From Rheum nobile (taxonomy: Eukaryota; Streptophyta; Magnoliopsida; Caryophyllales; Polygonaceae): a stretch of 64,000 nt of DNA. This document shows, one piece after another, positions 21,729 to 31,578 of the stretch; the first letter of the stretch is position 1, and the number at the start of each line of letters is the position of its first letter. The stretch is taken from NCBI GenBank assembly GCA_027886185.1, contig WOAB01000152.1, positions 823,001-887,000 on the forward strand, given 5' to 3'. The notes under the pieces were generated by a model. It was given only the letters and a program-made list of their open reading frames with translations. It made no database searches and was not told the DNA's origin. The translations under genes were made by a program, and so were the position numbers.

Positions 21729-23967
21729 TGTAACACCCCCAAAATACCTTTGGAAATATTACCGCCAGTGACCTCAGAATACACACCTGGGGTCACCCAA
21801 GGCTTATCGTTTTCATAACAAATGATATAATAGTTTAAACTTTATGAAATAACATGAAAGTTGACCCAATAATGTTCATACCGACGTCATAAGTTACAAC
21901 TGATAACCAAACCAAATACAGAATGCGTTTATTACAGCGGAAGTCTTTGAAATGAATAAATAAATAAAACGCCACAAGGGGTTTTGAATCGTGCGATCTT
22001 ACGCCAGGATCTTCAACCTTAGGGAAAACACTTAAAACGTCAATTGTCTTCAATGTCGGAATCTGGCCTTCACAGCTGAGGAAATTTACCTGATGTGCCG
22101 TATGAGATGGATGACACCAGCCAACCATGCAAAGGAAAAAAACCGGTTCGTTAGTCTAATGAAAGACTATGCAAGGGTACAAATAAAAAGGTTCTAAGTA
22201 GTCGTATTAAGTTACACACATCGCTTCTCGAATAATAGCCGATACACGATGTAAACTTCAATACTTCTACGGAAACACAAGAAAAGGAATGATCAAGAGA
22301 AGACTCCAAAGGAATTGAGTCTTATGGGAAACATATGAAGAGAAGACTCCAAAGGAATTGAGTCTGATAGGAAACGTATGACAATTGTTTGGAAACGTTT
22401 AGTTTTCACACAAGTTTAAAAACAACCTTGATTATTTAGGTCCACGACCAACCTCACCGCGCAATGCGAATCCAGAGTGGAAAGAAAACTTACTATAACA
22501 AGAGTTTGGGCGGTTTCCACGTTGTACTCCTCGCCCGAGGGTATATTAATTATGTGCGTAAAAGCACTTCTCTTATTTAATTCCAAAACGTACATTCACG
22601 TTAAAGCTTTTAATTCACATCATCTCGATACGAGAGATATTTTTGGGAATGAATCCCGAACGTTGGCACTAGCTAAGTGCACCTACCCTTGAATAAGGGT
22701 ACGGTCATGACCAGAAGTACTAGGGCAAAATCCTCCTAATACCAGTTATAAAGAAACGACAAGACCTTTCAAGGTACATAGCGTTCCTACGAATACTCAT
22801 GCTAACTAAGCATGTAAGTTCACACATAAATCCACACCAAAATCCATTACGGTAATAATATAGAGAACTATATAATAGCGTTGTTTCTAGCAATATATAC
22901 AACCTATTATAGATCCATATTTTAACACATTGTTTTATCAAATTTGTTCCCAAACACAAAACAATAATTTTATTCCAACTTAATTAACAATCAAATAATT
23001 GATAATCAAGGGAAACATGGAATAATGAGCAAGAGCGAACCGTCACTTGCCTTAGCTAGACGAACGAGAGATCGGGTTGCGAGATCTGGAAACTTGCACT
23101 TGAGCACGGTTTCCTACGACGACGACGAGTTTTAAGACAAAACCCTAAATTAGATACGATACGAAAAGATAAAGCTAGACGAAGGAAAAAGGCCAGTGTC
23201 GCGGTCGCGGATGGCATAGCCGCGATCGCGGACTTGCTGGGCAAAACCGCGATCGCGGATTTGCGCCCAGACGGGGCCGCATATTTCTGCCCGGCCGCAG
23301 TCGCGGTGGGTAGAGCCGCGGTCGCTGAACTCCATCCCGAAGCGAGCTTAATCGAGCTTTCGAGGTCATACTGACAACGACGACTTTGTATCTTCGCTTC
23401 TGAACCACTACGCACCACCACCACTCCAAGGATTTCCTCCGGTGACGACTTCGGCTCCGGCGACGACGACTCCGACGAACACAACAACTTTAAACGAGAT
23501 CAAGGGGAAGCTTGAAGATGATGGAGGAGATCGATGCCACATCCTTCAATTTATAGGCTCAGAGAAGGAGTTCACCTCAACGCCGGCAACCCAAACGATC
23601 CAGCTCCCCGCCGTTCGGAGCACGAGGGGAAAAGCCAACCGCCGGCCTTCTGGAAATATGTGGAAGACGACGATCCGAGTCTTCCGCGATCGCGGTTTGC
23701 CCCTGGGCAAAACCGCGCCTGCGGTTTCAAAACTGCGGTCGCAGAACTGCCGCGCTCGCGGTTCCCCGACTTTGCTCGCGGGTCTTGATCGCGGTTATGC
23801 TAAATCTTTGGTTTTAGCATTCCTTAACATTCTTTAAATAATTTAAGACCCATATATATTTATTAAATGTATATCAACACGTTCAAATGGTTCTTACAGG
23901 GTTTACATAATAATTCTAACACGTCTTGCTTACAAAACGAAAGTTGGGACCTTTAGGGGTTATTACA
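21729..23967 (-). repeat. 3' LTR of the pol-deleted gypsy-type element
   Basis: A 2,239-bp LTR, the downstream copy in element sense, inserted directly after GATAC within the MULE tail. It has the same TG...CA ends as its partner and the same CCGCGATCGCGG-like clusters (23,195-23,345 and 23,680-23,790). A duplicated block of about 53 bp (AGAGAAGACTCCAAAGGAATTGAGTC unit region) lies at 22,296-22,385. Confidence 0.92.
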
Positions 23968-23970
23968 ATA

Positions 23971-23990
23971 CCTCCCCCTTAAAAAAAATT
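23971..23990 (-). other. Polypurine tract
   Basis: The minus strand reads TTTTTTAAGGGGGAGG just before the left LTR, the expected place for the plus-strand DNA primer of a leftward element. Confidence 0.8.
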
Positions 23991-24000
23991 GACCTTGAAA

Positions 24001-24363
24001 CTAGGCCGAAAACAGCTCAGGAAAATGACTTAGCATATCAGCCTCAGTCTCCCAAGTTACCTCCTCGGATCCCGACATGGACCAGAGGATTCTTACCAAT
24101 GGTACCACCTTGTTCCTTAAGTGCTTCTCGCGGCGTTCGAGGATACGCACAGGTCTCTCCTCGTATGTACCATTTGCTTGAATCTCGATGTCATCATAAC
24201 TCAACACATGAGACACATCTGGTACATACTTCCTCAGCAGAGACACGTGAAACACGTTATGCACAGGATGCGCCGACGGCAGAAGTGCCAAATGGTATGC
24301 TAGAGATCCGACTCTGTCAAGGATCTCAAACGGTCCCATGTAGCGAGGACAAAAAGTCTGCAA
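24001..24363 (-). pseudogene. C-terminal end of gypsy pol (after integrase), joined to gag remnant
   Basis: RYMGPFEILDRVGSLAYHLALL, HNVFHVSLLRKYVPD and SYDDIEIQANGTYEERPVRIL are the conserved end of plant gypsy polyproteins, after the integrase core. VTWETEADMLSHFPELF is the usual terminus. The GPF block is characteristic of gypsy integrases, and this terminal piece is often called chromodomain-like. It starts directly after the second zinc knuckle of gag (junction about 24,343-24,354), so protease, RT, RNase H and the integrase core are gone. Confidence 0.8.
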
Positions 24364-24387
24364 ATGCCCCTCCTTCCCGCATGCAAA

Positions 24388-25485
24388 TCACGTTCTCTTA
24401 CCCTTCGTGCACTCATTTCTCTTGTGCCCCGGCGTTCCGCAGTTATAGCACTGAATCGGGTTCTTGCTCTGGCATGAGCGTTGAGTAGGACCTGACTGTG
24501 TCACCTCAGTTCTTGCCCGACCAGACTTGGCAAAGTGTGACGGTGGTGCGGGTCGTTTAAACCCACTAGCCTGAGGCTGGCTCTGCGCCGGTCTCTGGCG
24601 ATTACGCTTCTTTGCCAACTCATCTAGGGTCACTTCCAGCTTGTAGGCAGCATCCACATACTGCTCTAGAGTAGAGCAGCCGTGGCGCACCATCAACGGC
24701 TTGATATCCGGGTTCATGCACTCATGGAAATGCCAGATTTTATGCTCCTCACTCGACACTTCCGGTCCAGCAAATTGCAATAGGTGATTGAACTTTGCCG
24801 CTAGATCAGTCACCTTCAACCCATCGGTCTTAGGGTAAAGGAACTCCTTGTGTTTCTCCTCCCTCATAGCACGAGAAAAGAAACGGTCGGTCATCTTTGT
24901 CTTGAACATACCCCAATTCAACGCGGGATGATCAGCTAATCCGGTGCTCTCCCACCATTCACTAGCCACATCCTTTAGTTGAAGGGAGACAATGTGCACT
25001 TTCTCAGCTTCAGTGCAAGCGACGTTCCTGAATAACCGCTCCATATGTGAGAACCAATACGCCACCCTGACTGGTTCTCCAGTACCGTCATAGCTATCAG
25101 GCCTCATCGAGCTAATGGCCTTCAAGGCCCGACCGTAATTCCCTCCATTTCCCATGGTGTCGGTTGGAGGTATAGGGTCCACTGGCTCCCCAAATTCAGG
25201 AATAACCTGAGGAACTGGAACACCTTGCACTTGTGGTACGGCTGGCGGAACTATCTCGGTGACAGCCTGCACAACAATCCTTCGAATGGCCTCGATGGCC
25301 GCAGCATCAAAGACAACCTGAGAGTTAGCCTGAACATGGCTATTTCCTGCTGGGTTATTGTGAGAGGCCGATTCGCTCTCATACCCCTGATTAGCGGCAC
25401 TTCTCAAGGTCATCCTAGGGTTGTTACTTAGTCCAGCACTAGCCCGGGTTGTGTTTCTTGTGTTCATCATCTGTTTGCCGATCAA
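24388..25485 (-). CDS. Retrotransposon gag with CCHC zinc knuckle
   Basis: A 365-residue gag, the structural protein of the particle, starting MIGKQMMNTRNTTRAS. Residues about 130-260 are the retrotrans_gag domain: VAYWFSHMERLFRNVACTEA, DVASEWWES, HPALNWGMFKTKMTDRFF, FLYPKTDGLKVTDLAAKFN and CMNPDIKPLMVRHGCSTLEQ. A Lys/Arg/Pro-rich linker follows, then the zinc knuckle CYNCGTPGHKRNEC near residue 347. A TGA at 24,388-24,390 ends it where the first Cys of a second knuckle should be: the reading after the stop is FACGKEGHLQTFC. The domain core is intact, and pol is absent downstream. Confidence 0.85.
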   Translation of the reverse strand: MIGKQMMNTRNTTRASAGLSNNPRMTLRSAANQGYESESASHNNPAGNSHVQANSQVVFDAAAIEAIRRIVVQAVTEIVPPAVPQVQGVPVPQVIPEFGEPVDPIPPTDTMGNGGNYGRALKAISSMRPDSYDGTGEPVRVAYWFSHMERLFRNVACTEAEKVHIVSLQLKDVASEWWESTGLADHPALNWGMFKTKMTDRFFSRAMREEKHKEFLYPKTDGLKVTDLAAKFNHLLQFAGPEVSSEEHKIWHFHECMNPDIKPLMVRHGCSTLEQYVDAAYKLEVTLDELAKKRNRQRPAQSQPQASGFKRPAPPSHFAKSGRARTEVTQSGPTQRSCQSKNPIQCYNCGTPGHKRNECTKGKRT

Positions 25486-25708
25486 TTATTAAAGTACTAC
25501 ATAAAATTAATATCACATTTAAAGACGCATAGTAGATGTAATTAATTCGGAGTAGATTAAACTGGAAAAATTTATTGATAACAAGAACATAAACCATGTT
25601 TTATAAGTCTTACAATAACCTTCCTAAATGACAAGACAAAAATGTTAGGAGTCTAATGCTCTAAAAACAACAAAAAGCAAAACACCTAGAACAGATCACT
25701 ACAGCTTC

Positions 25709-26725
25709 CTACTGCCCTCCCGAAGGGTCCTTGAAGAGATTCATGTAGTCATCAGCCCTTCGATATCTCTTCGGAGGTGACCTGTCCTCGGGTTCCAGAG
25801 CCGGTCTTCTCGAACTACTAGGACCCGAAACACTTGGCCCTTTCATAGGCACAGGTGGATAGCAGAACCGATCCAAAAACCCTGGGCGAAAATCCTCCAC
25901 GACAAACTGGTAGTGCGGGTTGATCAGCTGCTTGGCTTGCCTGATGTCCTCCCGAAGCTCGTGGACATTCCCCAACATGCGAGAGAGATTGGACTCAACA
26001 TCGTAAGCCCGCCCCTCCAGAGCGTGTAGCGACTCCATCCACTCATCCATGTGCTCAACTAACACACGGGGCCTGACCCTTTCTTGTTGAGTGGGAACGT
26101 CCACAGAAGCCTCCCACGGTCTCGCTCGCCTACGAGCTTGCTTCGACATCTCTTCCATTTGGAGACGAGCCTCGGTGGAAGCTATCTCACTTTGAAGGTG
26201 TACGTGACGAGACGCAGGGCTCATCACCGGCTCTCTAGGTGCAGGGGTAGGATGCGGACCCACTGGTGCATCCAATGGCTCGTACTCCACCCGATCCGTA
26301 CCAGACACCCCAAGTGCCTCCCAAGTAGCAGGGGACAAGGGCGTGTACTCCGGAAACGGTGGCATCTCCGGGCTAGGGAAGATGAATTGCATCCCCGGAT
26401 CTTCTCCATCCACAAGCAGGTGCTCCAGACCCAAATCAGTATCGTACTCCTCGAGGTCCTCCTCAGGGTCCTCCTCAGGATCCTCTTCGGGGTCCTCCTC
26501 GGGATCCTTCTCGGGCTCCTCTTCGAGGACTTCATCGGGATCCTCCATCTTGTCAGTTATGAGAACCACCGATTCCTCGAGAACGGTCTTCTCCTCCTCC
26601 TGGGGACTAACTGCATCCCCGACTATAGCGCAACCCGGAAGGATAGGGGACTCACACTCGGCCTTAGGCGGCGGAGCTACTTCAGCGTCCTTCCTTCCCT
26701 TGAGCTGAGATACGATAGCACCCAT
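25709..26725 (-). CDS. Uncharacterised 338-residue ORF between 5' LTR and gag
   Basis: An open, uninterrupted frame upstream of gag, starting MGAIVSQLKGRKDAEV about 280 bp inside the 5' LTR. I recognise no family. Residues about 55-95 form a strongly acidic tract with at least five EEDPEED-type repeats. Residues about 125-160 are Pro-rich. Residues about 170-265 look helical and probably coiled (HLQSEIASTEARLQMEEMS, NVHELREDIRQAKQLI). The C-terminus is basic (SPPKRYRRADDYMNLF), with a possible nuclear signal. Gag has its own start 224 bp downstream. The function is unknown; it could be an accessory protein of this retrotransposon group. That it stayed open while pol was lost may be chance or recent selection. 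Confidence 0.6.
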   Translation of the reverse strand: MGAIVSQLKGRKDAEVAPPPKAECESPILPGCAIVGDAVSPQEEEKTVLEESVVLITDKMEDPDEVLEEEPEKDPEEDPEEDPEEDPEEDLEEYDTDLGLEHLLVDGEDPGMQFIFPSPEMPPFPEYTPLSPATWEALGVSGTDRVEYEPLDAPVGPHPTPAPREPVMSPASRHVHLQSEIASTEARLQMEEMSKQARRRARPWEASVDVPTQQERVRPRVLVEHMDEWMESLHALEGRAYDVESNLSRMLGNVHELREDIRQAKQLINPHYQFVVEDFRPGFLDRFCYPPVPMKGPSVSGPSSSRRPALEPEDRSPPKRYRRADDYMNLFKDPSGGQ

Positions 26726-26988
26726 TGCCTGCGAGGTGACGAGGGAGAATTAGAACTTTTTAAATATAGAAGTCAACCTTCTATATTAGACAGAAGAAGA
26801 AGGCATGACTAGAACGGCAGAGATTTCAAAGTATAAAATTTTACTCAAAAGTATAATCTTGTTTAAAACTTTGACTCGTCTTTTTGAAATACCCAATTAA
26901 TTTCTTTGCCACGAACGAAGAACGGTTTTCAAAGTTTTGTTTTAAATAAAACGATTTGAAAACTTAAATCATTTAAAAAAAAAAAATT

Positions 26989-27001
26989 GACTCTGATACC
27001 A
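26989..27001 (-). other. Primer-binding site (initiator Met tRNA type)
   Basis: The minus strand reads TGGTATCAGAGTC four bases inside the right LTR. This matches the plant initiator-Met primer site TGGTATCAGAGC except at its end, and fixes the element's direction. Confidence 0.85.
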
Positions 27002-27005
27002 AATC

Positions 27006-29247
27006 TGTAACACCCCCAAAATACCTTTGGAAATATTACCGCCAGTGACCTCAGAATACACACCTGGGGTCACCCAAGGCTTACCGTTTTTATAACAAAT
27101 GATATAATAATTTAAACTTTATTAAATAACATGAAAGTTGACCCAATAATGTTCATACCGACGTCATAAGTTACAACTGATAACCAAACCAAATACAGAA
27201 TGCGTTTATTACAGCGGATGTCTTTGAAATGAATAAATAAATAAAACACCACAAGGGGTATTGAACCGTGCGATCTTATACCGGGATCTTAAACCTTAGG
27301 GAAAACACTTAAAACGTCAATTGCCTTCAACGTTGGAATCTGGCCTTCACAGTTGAGGAAATTTACCTGATGTGTCGTATGAGACGGATGACACCAGCCA
27401 ACCATGCAAAGGAAAAATACCGGTTGGTTAGTCTAAAAAAGACTATGCAAGGGTACAAATACAAAGGTTCTAAGTAGTCGTATTAAGTTACACCCATCAC
27501 TTCTCGAATAATAGCCGATACACGATGTGAACTTCAATACTTCTACGGAAACACAAGAAAAGGAATGATCAAGAGAAGACTCCACAAGAATTGAGTCTTA
27601 TGGGAAACGTATGAAGAGAAGACTCCAAAGGAATTGAGTCTTATAGGAAACGTATGACAATTGTTTGGGAACGTTTAGTTTTCACACAAGTTTAAAAACG
27701 ACCTTGATTATTTGGGTCCACGACCAACCTCACCGCGCAATGCGAATCCAGATTGGAATGAAGACTTACTATAACAAGAGTCTGAACGGTTTCCACGTTG
27801 TACTCCTTGCCCGAGAGTATATTAATTATGTGTGTAAAAGCACTTATCTTATTTAATTCCAAAATATACATTCACGTTACAGCTTTTAATTCACACCATC
27901 TCGATACGAGAGATATTTTTGGGAATGAATCCCGAACGTTGGTACTAGCTAAGTGCACCTACCCTTGAATAAGCGTACGGTCATGACCAGAAGTACTATG
28001 GCAAAATCCTCCTAATACCAGTTTAAAGAAACGGTTAGATCTCGCAAGGTACATAGCATTCCTACGAATACTCGTGCTAACTAAGCATGTAAGTTCACAC
28101 ATAAATCCATACCAAAATCCACTACGGTAATATTATAAAGAACTATATAATAGCGTTGTTTCTAGCAATATATACAACCTATTATAGATCCATATTTTAA
28201 CACATTGTTTTATCAAATCTGTTCCCAAACATAAAACAATAATTTTATTCCAACTTAATTAACAATCAAATAATTGATAATCAAGGGAAACATGGAATAA
28301 TGAGCAAGAGCGAACCGCCACTTGCCTTAGCTAGACGAACGAGAGATCGGGTTCCGAGATCTGAAAACTTGCACTTGAGCATGGTTTCCTACTACGACGA
28401 CGAGTTTTAGGACAAAACCCTAAATTAGATATGATACGAAAAGACAAAGCAAAACGAAGGAAAAAGGCCAGTGCCGCGGTCCCAGATGGCATAGCCGCGA
28501 TCGCGGACTTGTTGGGCAAAACCGCGCCCGCAGTTTTACAATCGCGATCGCGGATTCGCGCCCAGTCGGGGCCGCGGGTCTCTGCCCGGCCACAGTCACG
28601 GTGGGTGGAGCCACGGTCGCGGTACTCCATCCCGACGCGAGCTTAATCGAGCTTTTGAGGTCATACCGATGATGACGACTTCGTATCTTCGCTTCTGAAC
28701 CACTGCGCACCACCACCACTCCAAGGATTTCCTCCGGCGACGATGACTCCGACGAACACAACAACTTTAAACGAGATGAAGGGGAAGCTTGAGAATGATG
28801 GAGGAGATCGATGCCACAGCCTCCAATTTATAGGCTCGGAGAAGGAGGAGTTCACCTCAACACCGGCAACCCAAACGATCCAGCTCCCCGCCGTTCAGAG
28901 CACGAGGGGAAAAGCCAACCGCCGGCCTTTTGGAAATCTGTGGAAGACGATGATCCGAGTCTTCTGTGATCGCGGTTTCAGAACCGCGATCGCAGTTTGC
29001 CCCTGGGCAAAGCCACGGTCGCGGAACTGCTGCGCTCGCGGTTCCCCGACTTTGCTCGCGGGTCTTGATCGCGGTTATGCTAAATCTTTGGTTTTAGCAT
29101 TCCTTACCATTCTTTAAATAATTTAAGACCCATATATCTTTATTAAATGTATATCAACACGTTCAAATGGTTCTTACAGGGTTTACAGAATAAGCCTAAC
29201 ACGTCTTGCTTATTAAACGAAAGTTGGGACTTTTAGGGGTTATTACA
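27006..29247 (-). repeat. 5' LTR of the pol-deleted gypsy-type element
   Basis: A 2,242-bp LTR, the upstream copy in element sense. It closely resembles its partner with scattered substitutions and a few indels, for example in the GCGATCGC-rich zone near 28,530. It contains two clusters of CCGCGATCGCGG-like words (28,470-28,640 and 28,965-29,070). Open frames across it are chance products of GC-rich sequence. Confidence 0.92.
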
Positions 29248-29252
29248 GATAC

Positions 29253-29925
29253 ACAGCTCCCGAAGATAGAAGTGGAGCGATATGGGATTACATTTAGAGC
29301 TGAGATTGTGGACTACTTCATGTTTGCCTTCATTGGCATGGCTCAGAACGTGGCAGCAGACGGACATTTTGGTTATTCGAAGCCTAGCTGTACTATTAGG
29401 ATGGCCTGAGAGTGAGTACTACAGAGTTCGCATGGAGATCGGGCCAGAGCTGGTGGTAAACAAAGATATATACATTACTTGTCCAGTCCTTGGGCCCCCA
29501 GATACTGGATGGAGATGCGCATGATTGGTTTAGAATTTGCAACTCGATTTCGGGTGGCTCTTGTGTTTCTGTCTTGGAACGGCCCGTGTCTTTGTTTACC
29601 AATGAAGGATTCCGATGACAACGGCAAACCACCAACCAAGATCATGTCCATAGCTTTATTTGTCAACCACTTTATTCCGATAAGTACGTAAATTAATACC
29701 AACATTTATTAAATTAGGTCATAAAATATCCAAACATAATATTTAACTTTATCTGATTGTAGTTGTGGCTCAGTGATATTGCTCCACTACCGCCCCCTCC
29801 ATCTTGTTGGGTGAGATTCAAAGACCCTAGTGTCGCTGGTTGGGACAACTTCTACGAGGAGAGGATTGCACAGTGGCGTACATATAGGGTGCAAGTTGGC
29901 CGTACACCAACACCTTTTGTATAAT
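29253..29925 (+). pseudogene. OTU-like cysteine protease domain of the MULE protein, inactive
   Basis: OTU proteases cleave ubiquitin or SUMO chains; fusions of FAR1/MULE proteins with an OTU-like domain occur in plants. Visible blocks in shifting frames are AADGHFGY (29,356 on), RSLAVLLGWPESEYYRVRM, ASRFRVALVFLSWN-like sequence near 29,545-29,580, and SDIAPLPPPPSCWVRFKDPS, ending YEERIAQWRTYR near 29,895. In OTU domains the first motif is DGHC or DGNC with the catalytic Cys; here codon 29,368-29,370 is Phe. With the frameshifts this shows an inactive copy. The C-terminus ends with a stop near 29,923. Confidence 0.7.
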
Positions 29926-30272
29926 TGAGGATTTAGCCCTTTGTTGTAACCCATTCTGAAATGTTAAAAGAGTTCATATTATCATAATTTTTCCATTATT
30001 ATTTTAAAATAGTTCATACTAACATAATATTTGAATTTATATTTTAAAATGGTTAGCATAGCTTAAAATGGTGCAAACTGTCCAAAGTTTTTTAAAAGGG
30101 TTCATGTTAACATATGAATAATATACACGTTTTTCAAATTTTAAAAGGGTTCAGATAACGAGCGATGTTTTTAAAAGGGTCCATGTTTATAACGAAATGT
30201 ATTTAAAATGTATTGCATTTTGCACAGAAATTTTATAAACACCTATAGTTTTTATAAACACATATACACGCT

Positions 30273-30345
30273 GTATTGCATTTTGCACAGAAAAGTCCCG
30301 CTCACGCAATGCGTGAGCGAGACTCTTCTGTGAAAAATGCAATAC
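30273..30345. repeat. 73-bp near-perfect palindrome
   Basis: Two 36-bp arms meet at a one-base centre (30,309). The left arm begins GTATTGCATTTTGCACAG and ends CCGCTCACGCA; the right arm is its reverse complement with about three mismatches. A shorter related palindrome (CCCGCTCACGGAAAGCGTGG) follows at 30,352-30,372. Confidence 0.85.
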
Positions 30346-30599
30346 AAAGTCCCGCTCACGGAAAGCGTGGGCAGGACAATTTCACGCTGATAAGTGCGTG
30401 CACCCTTTCTCCTTCCCTATATTGTCTTCCCCTTCCCTGCAACCCTAAATCGCGCCGCTCTTCTTCCTCCCGCCTCCTCCCTCCTTCATCCTCCTCCCTT
30501 TCGATTTCCGCCTCCTCACTCCTTCTTTCGATTTCACTGTGCAAAAAATGGCGACCGAGAGGGATTTTCTGGAACCGACGGCCGGGGTCATCGATGGTG

Positions 30600-30803
30600 G
30601 CACCGACGTCGTGGATGGAGGCAAACCATCGGTCGGCGACGTTTCTTGTGGCACCGACGTCGTGGATGGAGGCGAACCAGCGGCCGACGATGTTTTTGGT
30701 GGCAACAACGTCGTGGATGGAGGCGATCCGACGGCCGACGACATTTCTGGTGGCGCCGACGTCGTGGATGGAGGCGATCTGGAGGCCGGTGATGCTTTTA
30801 GTT
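30600..30803 (+). repeat. 51-bp coding minisatellite, four units
   Basis: Four tandem units of 51 bp encode 17-residue repeats with the core DVVDGG plus an acidic Ala-Asp stretch. The unit length is a multiple of three, which keeps the frame open on this strand and also produces long chance frames on the opposite strand. Confidence 0.8.
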
Positions 30804-31032
30804 GCACCGAAGCCGTCATAGGTGGTGGCGGTGCCGCTGGCAACCATCCCGCTGACTGTCGTCCCGTTGGCAGTGGCGGTGCGGGACCCGACGACTCGGT
30901 GATCGTGTCCCGGATGAGACGTGGACGGCGTGGAGGTCGATTTGTCGCGAGGGGAGGTCGATTGATAGGCCATCCCGCTCCTGGTCGTGGCATAGGGCGT
31001 GGTAGTCTCGATTGGACGCAAAGATCTCTTCA

Positions 31033-31578
31033 GGTATGTATTTACGTATACTTTATTATTCGACGTTATAATTAAAATTACAAAATTTAAATTTGTTTTA
31101 ATATTGGATATTTATTATGTATTTTATGTTTATTCTGCACTTTACAATTAAGTTGTATATATTGTAGAAATTCGATTTGTTATATTAAGATTCTATTGAA
31201 ATTTATAAAACTTAACCAAATAAGTACACTTTATATTTAGGATTCAGAATTAAAATTACGAAATCTATATATTTTAGAAATTAGTTTCGTATACTTTATA
31301 TTTATTATTATTATTTATGTATTAGTTTAGTTATACTAAGATTCTATTGAAATTTTAAAAAATTAACCAAATAAGTACACTTTATATTTAGGCTTTAGAA
31401 TTAAAATTACGAAATAAGCAATGAAAAATATATTTTAACCAAATTCAAATCTAATATTAATATTTATAAAAAACTTAATTTATAAATTAAAATTAACCAA
31501 ATTCTATTGTAAAAATTAACCAATTATGAATAAGCAATAAAAAATATAAATTTAATATTTATAAATTTAAATAATAGG
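31033..31578 (+). other. AT-rich first intron of the PMD gene
   Basis: Starts GTATGTATTT after CAG and ends at an AG before GATTTGGATG. It is AT-rich with repeated AAATTAACCAAAT phrases. No other feature seen. Confidence 0.6.

Larger units (their letters stand above)
21729..29247 (-). mobile_element. Gypsy-type LTR retrotransposon with most of pol deleted
   Basis: Two LTRs, 21,729-23,967 (2,239 bp) and 27,006-29,247 (2,242 bp), begin TGTAACACCCCC and end TTATTACA in plus-strand view and are flanked by GATAC at 21,724-21,728 and 29,248-29,252. The primer site next to the right LTR and the polypurine tract next to the left LTR show that it reads leftward. The internal region (3.0 kb) holds an extra ORF, gag, and only the C-terminal end of pol. 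It cannot move without help from an intact relative. Confidence 0.92.
19804..29930 (+). mobile_element. Mutator-like element (FAR1-type transposase plus OTU-like domain), split
   Basis: Coding blocks of one plus-strand gene lie at 19,808-21,728 (FAR1-type DNA binding, MULE transposase, SWIM) and at 29,253-29,925 (OTU-like cysteine protease fold), separated by a gypsy-type element with GATAC duplications. Taking out the insertion makes the two parts contiguous. Repeats of an AAAAGGGTTCATGTT type at 29,960-30,185 resemble the subterminal zone of such elements. Outer termini are not defined, so the limits are approximate. Confidence 0.7.

Noticed and set aside
23056..23837. Overlapping open frames on both strands in the LTR
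   Set aside because: They sit in the GC-rich GCGATCGC clusters, recur in shifted form in the other LTR (28,331-29,117), and match no protein family. They are by-products of base composition.
26084..26812. 242-codon plus-strand frame opposite the pre-gag ORF
   Set aside because: Antisense shadow of the 25,709-26,725 frame; its Leu/Gly/Arg-rich translation comes from the acidic repeats read backwards.
30356..31021. Long minus-strand frames opposite PMD exon 1
   Set aside because: The 51-bp minisatellite keeps several frames open. The plus-strand frame has the proper start, splice site and downstream PMD exons.
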